From Pseudomonas sp. R5-89-07 (lineage in GTDB: Bacteria > Pseudomonadota > Gammaproteobacteria > Pseudomonadales > Pseudomonadaceae): a DNA stretch of 64,000 nucleotides. Under the pieces are notes generated by a model. The model saw only the letters and a program-made list of their open reading frames with translations. It was not told the DNA's origin and ran no database searches. Of the stretch, positions 15,816 through 24,451 are shown in pieces. The stretch's first letter is position 1; each line of letters opens with the position of its first letter. The stretch covers positions 1,054,001 through 1,118,000 of the forward strand of contig NZ_CP027727.1 in the NCBI RefSeq assembly GCF_003851685.1, given 5' to 3'. Made by a program: the position numbers and the translations under genes.

Positions 15816-16727
15816 ATGAATCCACAAGAACTGAAGTCCATCCTCTCTCACGGTCTGCTGTCTTTTCCGGTGACCGATTTCAACGCCCAGGGTGACTTTC
15901 ACCAGGCGGGCTATATCAAGCGTCTTGAATGGCTTGCCCCGTATGGCGCCACGGCGCTGTTCGCTGCGGGCGGCACCGGTGAGTTTTTCTCCCTGGCCGC
16001 CAGCGAATATTCCCAGGTGGTGAAGACTGCTGTTGATACCTGCGCTACCAGCGTGCCGATTCTTGCCGGTGTCGGCGGTGCTACCCGCCAGGCCATCGAG
16101 TACGCTCAAGAAGCCGAGCGCCTGGGGGCCAAAGGCCTGCTGCTGCTGCCGCACTACCTGACTGAAGCCAGCCAGGACGGCGTTGCCGCCCACGTTGAAG
16201 CTGTGTGCAAATCGGTGAAGATCGGCGTGGTGGTGTACAACCGCAATGTCTGCCGCCTGACCGCACCACTGCTCGAGCGCCTGGCCGAGCGCTGCCCGAA
16301 CCTGATCGGCTACAAGGACGGCCTGGGTGACATCGAGTTGATGGTTTCGATCCGCCGTCGTCTCGGCGACCGTTTCAGCTACCTCGGCGGCCTGCCGACT
16401 GCAGAAGTTTACGCCGCTGCCTACAAGGCCCTGGGCGTGCCGGTGTACTCCTCGGCAGTGTTCAACTTCATTCCGAAAACCGCGATGGACTTCTACCACG
16501 CGATTGCCAAGGATGATCACGCCACCGTCGCCAAGATCATCGACGATTTCTTCCTGCCCTACCTGGACATCCGTAACCGCAAGGCCGGCTACGCCGTGAG
16601 CATCGTCAAGGCAGGTGCGAAGATCGCCGGCTACGACGCCGGCCCGGTGCGCACCCCGCTGACCGATCTGCTGCCGGAAGAATACGAAGCCCTGGCCGCG
16701 CTGATCGACAAGCAAGGCGCGCAATAA
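15816..16727 (+). CDS. kdgD: 5-dehydro-4-deoxyglucarate dehydratase
   Basis: A 303-aa member of the DHDPS/NAL aldolase superfamily that converts 5-dehydro-4-deoxyglucarate to 2-oxoglutarate semialdehyde, CO2 and water. The pattern [11 protein letters not shown] (50-60), the active-site tyrosine in VVYNRN (Tyr141) and the Schiff-base lysine in [10 protein letters not shown] (Lys167) are all present. ATG 15816 gives the family N-terminus [22 protein letters not shown], with AGGGTG upstream. It is the first gene of the galactarate operon, and its operator-like dyad overlaps the promoter. Confidence 0.95.
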   Translation: MNPQELKSILSHGLLSFPVTDFNAQGDFHQAGYIKRLEWLAPYGATALFAAGGTGEFFSLAASEYSQVVKTAVDTCATSVPILAGVGGATRQAIEYAQEAERLGAKGLLLLPHYLTEASQDGVAAHVEAVCKSVKIGVVVYNRNVCRLTAPLLERLAERCPNLIGYKDGLGDIELMVSIRRRLGDRFSYLGGLPTAEVYAAAYKALGVPVYSSAVFNFIPKTAMDFYHAIAKDDHATVAKIIDDFFLPYLDIRNRKAGYAVSIVKAGAKIAGYDAGPVRTPLTDLLPEEYEALAALIDKQGAQ

Positions 16728-16736
16728 CTTATCAAC

Positions 16737-16764
16737 AAGGCCGCTGAGCAATCAGCGGCCTTTT
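16737..16764 (+). terminator. Hairpin between kdgD and the aldehyde dehydrogenase gene
   Basis: AAGGCCGCTGA and TCAGCGGCCTT form an 11-bp stem with a six-base loop followed by TTTTGCG. The T-run is short, so it may only reduce read-through or stabilise the kdgD message 3' end. Confidence 0.6.
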
Positions 16765-16781
16765 GCGTCAGGAGAAGATTC

Positions 16782-18227
16782 GTGTCCCAAGCAAAACGTT
16801 TCGAGAACTACATCAACGGCGAATGGGTAGCGGGTGCCGACTACTGCACCAATATCAACCCGTCGGATCTTTCCGATGTGATTGGCGAATACGCCAAGGC
16901 CGACGTCGCCCAAGTCAACAGCGCTATCGAGGCTGCACGTGCCGCCTTCCCGGCCTGGTCCACCTCCGGTATCCAGGCGCGTCACGATGCGTTGGATAAA
17001 GTGGGCAGCGAAATCCTCTCCCGCCGCGAAGAGCTCGGCACCTTGCTGGCCCGGGAAGAGGGCAAGACCCTGCCCGAAGCCATCGGCGAAGTGACCCGCG
17101 CCGGTAACATCTTCAAGTTCTTCGCCGGTGAATGCCTGCGCCTGTCTGGCGACTATGTGCCGTCGGTGCGTCCGGGCGTCAACGTGGAAGTCACCCGTGA
17201 AGCCCTCGGCGTCGTCGGCCTGATCACCCCCTGGAACTTCCCCATTGCCATCCCGGCCTGGAAAATCGCCCCGGCCCTGGCCTACGGCAACTGTGTGGTG
17301 ATCAAGCCGGCCGAACTGGTACCCGGCTGTGCCTGGGCCCTGGCTGAAATCATCTCCCGTGCCGGTTTCCCGGCCGGGGTGTTCAACCTGGTGATGGGCA
17401 GCGGCCGCGTCGTCGGCGATGTGTTGGTCAACAGCGCCAAAGTCGACGGCATCAGCTTTACCGGCTCGGTGGGCGTGGGCCGCCAGATCGCGGTCAGTTG
17501 CGTGTCGCGCCAGGCCAAGGTGCAGTTGGAAATGGGCGGCAAGAACCCGCAGATCATTCTCGACGACGCCGATCTCAAGCAAGCCGTCGAGCTGTCGGTA
17601 CAGAGCGCGTTCTACTCCACCGGCCAACGGTGCACCGCTTCCAGCCGCCTGATCGTCACCGCCGGCATCCACGACCAGTTCGTCGCGGCGATGGCCGAGC
17701 GCATGAAGTCGATCAAGGTCGGCCACGCACTCACCAGCGGCACCGACATTGGCCCGGTGGTTTCCCAGGCCCAGTTGGACCAGGACATGAAGTACATCGA
17801 CATCGGCCAAAGCGAAGGTGCGCGGCTGGTCAGCGGTGGCGGTCTGGTGACCTGCGACACCGAGGGCTACTACCTGGCGCCAACGCTGTTTGCCGACAGT
17901 GAAGCCGCCATGCGTATCAGTCGTGAAGAGATCTTCGGCCCGGTGGCCAACGTGGTGCGGGTGGCCGATTACGAGGCAGCGCTGGCCATGGCCAACGACA
18001 CCGAATTCGGCCTGTCGGCGGGTATCGCCACCACCTCGCTGAAGTACGCCAACCACTTCAAGCGCCATTCCCAGGCCGGGATGGTCATGGTCAATTTGCC
18101 GACCGCCGGCGTGGACTACCACGTTCCGTTCGGTGGCCGTAAGGGTTCATCCTACGGTTCGCGTGAGCAGGGTCGCTATGCGCAAGAGTTCTACACCGTG
18201 GTGAAAACCAGCTACATCGGTTCGTAA
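16782..18227 (+). CDS. 2-oxoglutarate semialdehyde dehydrogenase (aldehyde dehydrogenase family)
   Basis: A 481-aa NAD(P)-dependent aldehyde dehydrogenase, placed right after kdgD. It would oxidise 2-oxoglutarate semialdehyde to 2-oxoglutarate and finish galactarate breakdown. Visible residues are Asn152 (TPWNFP), the cofactor loop FTGSVGVG (226-233), Glu250 (LEMGGKNP) and the catalytic Cys284 (GQRCTASS). The start is GTG 16782, seven bases after AGGAG. A REP doublet of the second family sits between this gene and the transporter. The substrate is assigned from the operon. Confidence 0.93.
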   Translation: MSQAKRFENYINGEWVAGADYCTNINPSDLSDVIGEYAKADVAQVNSAIEAARAAFPAWSTSGIQARHDALDKVGSEILSRREELGTLLAREEGKTLPEAIGEVTRAGNIFKFFAGECLRLSGDYVPSVRPGVNVEVTREALGVVGLITPWNFPIAIPAWKIAPALAYGNCVVIKPAELVPGCAWALAEIISRAGFPAGVFNLVMGSGRVVGDVLVNSAKVDGISFTGSVGVGRQIAVSCVSRQAKVQLEMGGKNPQIILDDADLKQAVELSVQSAFYSTGQRCTASSRLIVTAGIHDQFVAAMAERMKSIKVGHALTSGTDIGPVVSQAQLDQDMKYIDIGQSEGARLVSGGGLVTCDTEGYYLAPTLFADSEAAMRISREEIFGPVANVVRVADYEAALAMANDTEFGLSAGIATTSLKYANHFKRHSQAGMVMVNLPTAGVDYHVPFGGRKGSSYGSREQGRYAQEFYTVVKTSYIGS

Positions 18228-18230
18228 CCC

Positions 18231-18329
18231 GTAGGAGCGAGCTTGCTCGCGAAAAACTCAAGGGCACCGCGTGCATCCTGAATGCCTGCGTATTCGTTGA
18301 CGTTTTTCGCGAGCAAGCTCGCTCCTACA
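18231..18329. repeat. REP doublet (REPIN), family 2 (GTAGGAGCGAGCTTGCTCGCGAA)
   Basis: Inverted arms GTAGGAGCGAGCTTGCTCGC and its complement flank a loop of about 55 bases. It lies inside the galactarate operon. Read on the opposite strand, the unit at 57028 matches it along arms and much of the loop (GGGCACCGCGT, TCGTTGACGTTTTTCGCG). Confidence 0.9.
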
Positions 18330-18395
18330 AGAGGCAGCATCAAGCAATACACAACGATTACCCGCAAAAAAAATAATTAGTGGGAGTACTTCTAC

Positions 18396-19760
18396 ATGCA
18401 AGCGACCAAGCCGACCCACGTCCGCTATTTGATCCTGCTCATGCTGTTTCTGGTGACCACGATCAACTACGCCGACCGTGCCACTATCGCCATCGCCGGC
18501 TCCAGCCTGCAAAAAGACCTCGGCATCGACGCGGTCACCCTCGGTTATATCTTTTCTGCATTCGGTTGGGCCTACGTTGCCGGTCAAATTCCCGGTGGCT
18601 GGCTGCTTGACCGGTTCGGCTCGAAAAAAGTCTATGCCCTGAGCATTTTCACCTGGTCACTGTTCACCGTGCTGCAAGGCTACGTCGGCGAGTTCGGTGT
18701 CTCCACCGCAGTCGTCGCGCTGTTCATGCTGCGCTTTCTGGTGGGCCTGGCCGAAGCGCCTTCGTTCCCGGGCAATGCGCGCATTGTGGCGGCGTGGTTC
18801 CCCACGGCTGAACGCGGCACGGCATCGGCGATCTTCAACTCTGCGCAGTACTTCGCCACCGTGCTGTTTGCACCGTTGATGGGCTGGATCGTCTACAGCT
18901 TCGGCTGGCAGCACGTGTTTATCGTGATGGGCGCGATTGGCATCGTCTTCTCGCTGATCTGGCTGAAAGTCATCCACAGCCCGCGCCAGCATCCGATGAT
19001 CAACGAGGCTGAGTTCAATCACATCGCGGCCAATGGCGCGATGGTCGACATGGACCAGGACAAGGGCAAGGGTAAAAAAACCGACGGCCCAAAGTGGGAT
19101 TACATTCGTCAGTTGCTGACCAATCGCATGATGCTCGGCGTCTACCTGGGCCAGTACTGCATCAACGGCATCACGTACTTCTTCCTGACGTGGTTCCCGG
19201 TGTACCTGGTGCAGGACCGTGGCATGACCATCCTCAAGGCCGGCTTCATCGCTTCGCTGCCGGCGATCTGCGGGTTTATCGGAGGTGTGCTCGGCGGCGT
19301 CATTTCCGACTACCTGCTGCGCAAGGGCCATTCCCTGACCTTTGCTCGCAAGGCGCCGATCATTGCCGGCCTGTTGGTCTCCAGCAGTATCATCGCGTGT
19401 AACTACGTGGACGTTGAGTGGATGGTGGTGGGCTTCATGGCCCTGGCCTTCTTCGGCAAAGGCGTTGGCGCACTCGGTTGGGCAGTGGTCTCCGACACCT
19501 CGCCCAAGCAGATCGCCGGCCTCAGTGGTGGCTTGTTCAACACCTTCGGTAATCTGGCCTCCATCACCACGCCGATTGTGATTGGCTACATCATCAGCAC
19601 CACCGGCTCGTTCAAGTGGGCCCTGGTGTTCGTCGGCGCCAACGCGCTGGTGGCGGTGTTCAGCTATCTGGTAATCGTCGGCCCGATCAAGCGCGTGGTG
19701 CTCAAGGAGCCGCCAAGCAAAGGCCCTGAGCTGACCAACCTTTCCCAAGCGCATTCCTGA
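18396..19760 (+). CDS. MFS sugar-acid transporter (GudP/GarP type, ACS family)
   Basis: A 454-aa inner-membrane protein of the anion:cation symporter family, with about twelve membrane segments and a central cytoplasmic loop rich in Lys/Asp (near 215-235, [16 protein letters not shown]). N-terminal [12 protein letters not shown] and [15 protein letters not shown] are typical of the D-glucarate/galactarate permeases. Placed between the dehydrogenase and garD, it very probably imports galactarate (or glucarate) with protons. Confidence 0.9.
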   Translation: MQATKPTHVRYLILLMLFLVTTINYADRATIAIAGSSLQKDLGIDAVTLGYIFSAFGWAYVAGQIPGGWLLDRFGSKKVYALSIFTWSLFTVLQGYVGEFGVSTAVVALFMLRFLVGLAEAPSFPGNARIVAAWFPTAERGTASAIFNSAQYFATVLFAPLMGWIVYSFGWQHVFIVMGAIGIVFSLIWLKVIHSPRQHPMINEAEFNHIAANGAMVDMDQDKGKGKKTDGPKWDYIRQLLTNRMMLGVYLGQYCINGITYFFLTWFPVYLVQDRGMTILKAGFIASLPAICGFIGGVLGGVISDYLLRKGHSLTFARKAPIIAGLLVSSSIIACNYVDVEWMVVGFMALAFFGKGVGALGWAVVSDTSPKQIAGLSGGLFNTFGNLASITTPIVIGYIISTTGSFKWALVFVGANALVAVFSYLVIVGPIKRVVLKEPPSKGPELTNLSQAHS

Positions 19761-19770
19761 GGTTCGTGTG

Positions 19771-21324
19771 ATGCAGTTGATTGAACATGCCGACTCGCCG
19801 CGCTCGATTCGTTTGCACGAGCGCGACAACGTGGTGATCGTGGTGAATGACCAGGGCGTCCCGGCCGGGACCGAATTCCCGGACGGCCTGGTCACGGTGG
19901 ATTTCATCCCCCAGAGCCACAAGGTGACCCTGGAAGATATCCCCGAAGGCGGCCAGATCATTCGCTACGGCCAGACGATTGGCTACGCGCTGGCGCCGAT
20001 CCCGCGTGGCAGCTGGGTGCAGGAAGACCAGCTGCGCATGCCCACCGCGCCGCCGCTGGACAGCCTTCCGCTGTCCACCGAGGTGCCTGAGTCCCAGGCG
20101 CCGCTGGAGGGGTTCACCTTCGAGGGCTACCGCAACGCCGACGGCACCGTGGGTACGCGCAATATTCTGGGTATCACCACCACGGTGCAGTGCGTGACCG
20201 GCGTGCTGGACCATGCCGTCAAGCGCATCAAGGACGAGTTGCTGCCCAAGTACCCCCAGGTCGATGACGTGGTGGCGCTGACCCATAGCTACGGCTGTGG
20301 CGTGGCGATCACGGCCACGGATGCTTATATCCCGATCCGTACCGTGCGCAACCTGGCGCGCAACCCGAACCTGGGCGGCGAAGCCCTGGTGATCAGCCTG
20401 GGCTGCGAGAAACTGCAGGCCGGGCAAGTGATGCACGACAACGATAGCTCCGTCGACCTGAGCGAGCCGTGGCTGTACCGGTTGCAGGATTCCAGTCACG
20501 GCTTTACCGAGATGATCGAACAGATCATGGCGCTGGCCGAGGTGCGCTTGAAAAAGCTCGACCAGCGCCGCCGTGAAACGGTGCCGGCGTCCGAGCTGAT
20601 CCTGGGCATGCAATGCGGCGGCAGTGATGCGTTTTCCGGCATTACCGCCAACCCGGCGCTGGGCTATGCGTCAGACCTGTTGCTGCGTGCCGGGGCGACG
20701 GTGATGTTTTCCGAAGTGACCGAGGTACGCGATGCGATTTACCTGCTGACGTCTCGGGCTGAGAGTAAGGAAGTGGCCCAGGAGCTGGTCAGGGAAATGG
20801 ACTGGTACGACCGTTACCTGGCCAAGGGCGAGGCGGATCGCAGCGCCAACACCACGCCGGGCAACAAGAAGGGCGGGCTGTCGAATATCGTCGAGAAGTC
20901 ATTGGGCTCCATCGTCAAGTCCGGCAGCAGCGCGATCAACGGCGTGCTCGGCCCCGGCGAGCGCTTCAAGGGCAAGGGCCTGATTTTTTGCGCGACCCCG
21001 GCCAGTGACTTCGTGTGCGGCACCTTGCAACTGGCGGCGGGTATGAACCTGCATGTGTTCACTACCGGGCGCGGTACGCCTTACGGCCTGGCGATGGCGC
21101 CAGTGGTGAAGGTGTCGACGCGCACTGAGCTGGCGCAGCGCTGGCCGGACCTGATCGACATCGACGCCGGGCGCATCGCCACCGGGCGCGCGAGTATCGA
21201 GGAGCTGGGCTGGGAGCTGTTTCACTTTTACCTGGATGTGGCCAGCGGCAAGAAGCAGACGTGGGCGGAGCGGCACAAGCTGCATAACGACATCACCCTG
21301 TTCAACCCGGCGCCGATTACCTGA
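19771..21324 (+). CDS. garD: Galactarate dehydratase
   Basis: A 517-aa enzyme of the UxaA/altronate dehydratase family that dehydrates galactarate to 5-dehydro-4-deoxyglucarate, the KdgD substrate. An N-terminal SAF-like domain (about 10-85, [29 protein letters not shown]) precedes the catalytic part with [33 protein letters not shown] and [19 protein letters not shown], which hold conserved Cys and His residues. ATG 19771 has TGAGG eight bases upstream; a GTG one codon earlier is possible. It is the last gene of the operon. No glucarate dehydratase is seen nearby. Confidence 0.95.
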   Translation: MQLIEHADSPRSIRLHERDNVVIVVNDQGVPAGTEFPDGLVTVDFIPQSHKVTLEDIPEGGQIIRYGQTIGYALAPIPRGSWVQEDQLRMPTAPPLDSLPLSTEVPESQAPLEGFTFEGYRNADGTVGTRNILGITTTVQCVTGVLDHAVKRIKDELLPKYPQVDDVVALTHSYGCGVAITATDAYIPIRTVRNLARNPNLGGEALVISLGCEKLQAGQVMHDNDSSVDLSEPWLYRLQDSSHGFTEMIEQIMALAEVRLKKLDQRRRETVPASELILGMQCGGSDAFSGITANPALGYASDLLLRAGATVMFSEVTEVRDAIYLLTSRAESKEVAQELVREMDWYDRYLAKGEADRSANTTPGNKKGGLSNIVEKSLGSIVKSGSSAINGVLGPGERFKGKGLIFCATPASDFVCGTLQLAAGMNLHVFTTGRGTPYGLAMAPVVKVSTRTELAQRWPDLIDIDAGRIATGRASIEELGWELFHFYLDVASGKKQTWAERHKLHNDITLFNPAPIT

Positions 21325-21340
21325 GACCGAGTCGCCTGCA

Positions 21341-21424
21341 ATCGGGGGCAAGCCCCCTCCCACACTTGACCGCATTCTTCCAGGACAAATGCGGTCAAAA
21401 TGTGGGAGGGGGCTTGCCCCCGAT
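21341..21424. repeat. REP doublet, family 1, opposite arm order
   Basis: ATCGGGGGCAAGCCCCCTCC then GGAGGGGGCTTGCCCCCGAT, ends inward as at 6891. The spacer itself carries an 11-bp inverted repeat TTGACCGCATT (21366-21376) / AATGCGGTCAA (21388-21398), so the whole unit folds as one long hairpin. It could end the garD transcript. Confidence 0.88.
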
Positions 21425-21501
21425 AGCGGTCTATCAGGCACCGTCGAGCGGTATGGCTTATCATTAGCCCACTCACGACGCTCACCAAGGTTCTCCCCGG
21501 C

Positions 21502-22443
21502 ATGCTGGCAATCTTCCTCACCACGCTCACCATCACCGCGCCGGTGTTCGCCATGCTGTTTCTCGGTGTACTGCTCAAACGCATCAACTGGATCAACGAC
21601 AACTTTATCCATACCGCCTCGTCCCTGGTGTTCAACGTTACCATGCCGGCGCTGCTGTTTCTCGGCATCCTGCATGCCGACCTGCATTCAGCGCTCAAGC
21701 CGGGCTTGCTGATCTACTTTGCCGTGGCCACGCTGGTGAGTTTTGCCATGGCGTGGGGCTGGGCGATCCTGCGCTGCAAGCGCGAAGACCGGGGCATCTA
21801 CACCCAGGGTGCGTTTCGCGGCAATAACGGGGTGATCGGCCTGGCGCTGGCTGCCAGCATGTACGGCGACTACGGGATTTCCCTCGGTGCGATCCTTGCG
21901 GCGTTGGTGATCCTGTTCTACAACACCCTGTCGACCATTGTGCTGGCGGTGTACAGCCCGGTGATCAAGTCCGACCCGTGGAGCATCTTCAAGAGTGTGG
22001 TGGCCAACCCGCTGATCATCAGCGTGATCGTCGCTGCGCCGTTTGCCTATTTCCAGATCGGCTTGCCGGGTTGGCTGGAAAAATCCATGCAGTACCTGGC
22101 GGACACCACCTTGCCCCTGGCGCTGATCTGCATTGGTGGCACCTTGTCCCTGGCGGCGCTGCGCAAGAGCGGCAAAATGGCCTTGAGCGCGAGCTTGATG
22201 AAGATGGTCTGGCTGCCGGTGATCGCCACCTTGGGTGCATGGCTGCTGGGGTTCCGTGGGCCGGAGCTGGGCATTCTGTTTCTGTACTTCGGCGCGCCGA
22301 CGGCGGCGGCAAGCTTCGTGATGGCCAGGGCGGCCGAGGGCAATCATGAACTGGCGGCGGCGATTATCGTGATCACCACGCTGATGGCGGCGGTGACCAC
22401 GAATATCGGCATCTTCGTGTTGCAGGCGGGTGGCTGGATCTAA
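21502..22443 (+). CDS. AEC family (auxin efflux carrier-like) transporter
   Basis: A 313-aa membrane protein with about ten helices in two halves. The first begins FLTTLTITAPVFAMLFLGVLLKRI, includes the N-V-T-MPALLF stretch, and is followed by GAFRGNNGVIGLAL. The second half has STTLPLALICIGG-like ADTTLPLALICIGGTLSL. AEC carriers move small organic anions such as malonate or malate in bacteria. The substrate here is unknown. It follows garD beyond a REP unit and probably has its own promoter. It ends overlapping the convergent gene by a few bases. Confidence 0.88.
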   Translation: MLAIFLTTLTITAPVFAMLFLGVLLKRINWINDNFIHTASSLVFNVTMPALLFLGILHADLHSALKPGLLIYFAVATLVSFAMAWGWAILRCKREDRGIYTQGAFRGNNGVIGLALAASMYGDYGISLGAILAALVILFYNTLSTIVLAVYSPVIKSDPWSIFKSVVANPLIISVIVAAPFAYFQIGLPGWLEKSMQYLADTTLPLALICIGGTLSLAALRKSGKMALSASLMKMVWLPVIATLGAWLLGFRGPELGILFLYFGAPTAAASFVMARAAEGNHELAAAIIVITTLMAAVTTNIGIFVLQAGGWI

Positions 22444-22820
22444 GCTTCTTTCTGATAGGTGTCGATGACTTCCTGTGCCGCCCGAAACGCATCGATCGCT
22501 GCCGGCACTCCGGCATACACCGCGCAATGCAGCAACGCTTCGCGGATCTCCTCTACGGTGCAGCCGTTGTTCAACGCGCCGCGCACATGGCCTTTGAGTT
22601 CCTGCGGGCATTTGAGCGCGGTCAGGGCGGCGAGAGTGATCAAGCTGCGCGTCTTGAGCGGCAAACCCTCGCGATTCCACACGCTACCCCACGCGTGTTC
22701 ATTGACGAAATCCTGCAGCGGCTGGGTGAACTCGGTGGCATTGCCCAGGGCGCGGTCAACGAAGGCATCGCCCATCACCTGGCGACGCACTTCAACCCCT
22801 GGCTTTTTCTGATCGGTCAT
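22440..22820 (-). CDS. Carboxymuconolactone decarboxylase family protein (PcaC-like)
   Basis: A 126-aa all-helical CMD-family protein. The conserved core WNREGLPLKTRSLITLAALTALK (about 47-69) and ALLHCAVYAGVPAAIDAFRAA (about 96-116) is typical of 4-carboxymuconolactone decarboxylase (PcaC). There is no CxxC pair, so it is not an AhpD-type peroxidase. No other protocatechuate genes are near, so the role as PcaC is not supported by context. ATG 22820 gives MTDQKKPGVEVRRQVMG. It overlaps the end of the exchanger gene by four bases and is translated with it. Confidence 0.85.
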   Translation of the reverse strand: MTDQKKPGVEVRRQVMGDAFVDRALGNATEFTQPLQDFVNEHAWGSVWNREGLPLKTRSLITLAALTALKCPQELKGHVRGALNNGCTVEEIREALLHCAVYAGVPAAIDAFRAAQEVIDTYQKEA

Positions 22821-23911
22821 TGCGACTCCCTCTTGTGTTGGCGCTGCCAGGCGCGCAGCGAGGTGAACAACAGCACCACCACTAACGCCGGCAAGACGTA
22901 AAACAGCATCAATTGTTCCAGTTTGGCGGCCAGGGGCATGCCAGTGGTGAACGCCATCACATGCAGGCCATAAGCCACATAGAGCCCCAGCAACACCAGG
23001 CCTTCGACCCGCGTGACGCGGTAGCCGGTATAGAACACGGGCAGGCACAGGATGATGGCGCCGAGCATGACCGGCAGGTCGAAGTCCAGGGCGTTGGGTG
23101 AGACCGACAGCGGCGACGGCGCCACCATCGCGGTAAAGCCCAGCACGCCAAGCAGGTTGAACAGGTTGCTGCCGATCACGTTGCCCACGGCAATCTCCCG
23201 CTCGCCGCGCAAGGCGGCAATCAGCGACGTCGCCAGGCAGGGCAGCGAGGTGCCGACGCCGATCAGCGTCAGGCCGATGATGCGCTCCGACAAGCCCAGG
23301 TCACTCGCTACCTCTACGGCCGCACCCAGCAGCAGGTGCCCGGCCAGCACCAGCACGAGCAACCCGCCCAGCATCAACAGCACGCTGCTCAGCCAGGGCG
23401 CCCGGGTTACGGTGGCGAGTGTGCGGGGGCGGCGGGAGTGGCGCGTCTGGTAATGCAGCACGCCAAGGTAGGCCACCAGCGCAACCAGCAGCACCAGCCC
23501 GTCGAACGGGGTCAGCGCCTCATTGGCGGCCAGGACGAACACCAGCAGGCCGGCCACGATCATGACCGGGATGTCCAGGCGCACCAGTTGTCGCGACACC
23601 CGTAGCGGGATGATCAGCGCCGACAAACCCAGGGTGACGAGGATGTTGAAGATGCTGCTGCCGATCACGCTGCCCACGGCGATGTCGGTGTTGCCGGCCA
23701 GGGTGGCCTGCAGGCTGACGGCCATCTGCGGCGCGCTGCTGCCGAAGGCCACGATGCTCAGGCCGATGATCAATGGCCGCACCTTGAGGCTGGCGGCCAG
23801 GCGCACTGCGGCCCGTACCAGCACTTCAGCGCCGACGATCAACAGCAGCAAACCGCTGACCAGTTCCAGCAGGCTCCAGGGCGAGAGGGCGTTCAATCCA
23901 AAAATGCTCAA
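22817..23911 (-). CDS. CaCA family cation/calcium exchanger homologue with altered ion-site residues
   Basis: A 364-aa membrane protein of the YrbG/NCX type, with two inverted alpha repeats. Repeat 1 reads AFGSSAPQMAVS (55-66) and repeat 2 GVGTSLPCLATS (218-229). In the family the motif is GTSxPE, and the Glu coordinates the transported ion; here the positions are Gln62 and Cys225. The second motifs GSVIGSSIFNI and GNVIGSNLFNL are kept. About ten membrane segments are visible. The substitutions are in clean codons (CAG, TGC), so transport of Ca may be changed or lost. It forms an operon with the CMD-like gene. Confidence 0.88.
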   Translation of the reverse strand: MSIFGLNALSPWSLLELVSGLLLLIVGAEVLVRAAVRLAASLKVRPLIIGLSIVAFGSSAPQMAVSLQATLAGNTDIAVGSVIGSSIFNILVTLGLSALIIPLRVSRQLVRLDIPVMIVAGLLVFVLAANEALTPFDGLVLLVALVAYLGVLHYQTRHSRRPRTLATVTRAPWLSSVLLMLGGLLVLVLAGHLLLGAAVEVASDLGLSERIIGLTLIGVGTSLPCLATSLIAALRGEREIAVGNVIGSNLFNLLGVLGFTAMVAPSPLSVSPNALDFDLPVMLGAIILCLPVFYTGYRVTRVEGLVLLGLYVAYGLHVMAFTTGMPLAAKLEQLMLFYVLPALVVVLLFTSLRAWQRQHKRESQ

Positions 23912-23922
23912 GGCGGCCTCGA

Positions 23923-24294
23923 TCAGTTGTTCAGGGCTTGCACGCGCACCCGTGCGGTGCCGCTGCCCAGCATACGCAATTGCTCGGCGGCCTTGCGGGA
24001 AAGGTCGATCAGCCGTCCACGGGTATGCGGGCCGCGATCATTGATGCGCACCACGACAGATCGGTTGTTATCCAGGTTGGTCACCTTGACCTGGGTGCCG
24101 AAGGGCAGGCGCCGATGGGCCGCGGTCAGGGCGTTCTGGTTGAAGGCTTCACCGCTGGCGGTTCTTTTGCCATGGTGCCTGGCACCGTAATAGGAGGCGG
24201 TGCCGGTTTCGTCGTAGCCGTTGGGGTCGATGACGCCGCTGGCGCAACCGGTCAGCAGGGAGAACAGGGCCAGGAGGCCGAGTAGACGCTTCAT
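23923..24294 (-). CDS. RlpA-like small lipoprotein (double-psi beta-barrel)
   Basis: A 123-aa lipoprotein. The signal peptide [17 protein letters not shown] ends in a lipobox (LLTGC, Cys17). The double-psi beta-barrel covers [19 protein letters not shown] to [20 protein letters not shown], keeping the catalytic Asp of INDRGP. RlpA proteins cut denuded peptidoglycan glycans. This one lacks the C-terminal SPOR domain of full RlpA, so septal targeting would need something else. ATG 24294 is chosen because the upstream ATG (24309) adds only five residues without a ribosome site. Confidence 0.85.
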   Translation of the reverse strand: MKRLLGLLALFSLLTGCASGVIDPNGYDETGTASYYGARHHGKRTASGEAFNQNALTAAHRRLPFGTQVKVTNLDNNRSVVVRINDRGPHTRGRLIDLSRKAAEQLRMLGSGTARVRVQALNN

Positions 24295-24315
24295 TCTGGG
24301 TATCCCCATATCAAA

Positions 24316-24404
24316 TGTGGGAGGGGGCTTGCTCCCGATAGCGGTGGGCCAGTCACTGATGTGTTGACTGAATCACCGCTATCGGGAGCAAGCCCCCTCC
24401 CACA
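24316..24404. repeat. REP doublet (REPIN), family 1, variant arm GCTTGCTCCCG
   Basis: Arms TGTGGGAGGGGGCTTGCTCC and the exact complement. Both arms carry the same change (CTCCC in place of CCCCC), so base pairing is kept. The loop CAGTCACTGATGTGTTGACTGA resembles that of the unit at 514. It lies upstream of the RlpA-like gene and downstream of gatB. Confidence 0.9.
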
Positions 24405-24451
24405 GAAGGTCCGAGTCGAGCATGAAAACTCACTCGGCGCCTTCACTGCTG

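Noticed and set aside
22440..22820. CMD-family protein considered as AhpD-type peroxidase
   Set aside because: The CxxC active site is missing.
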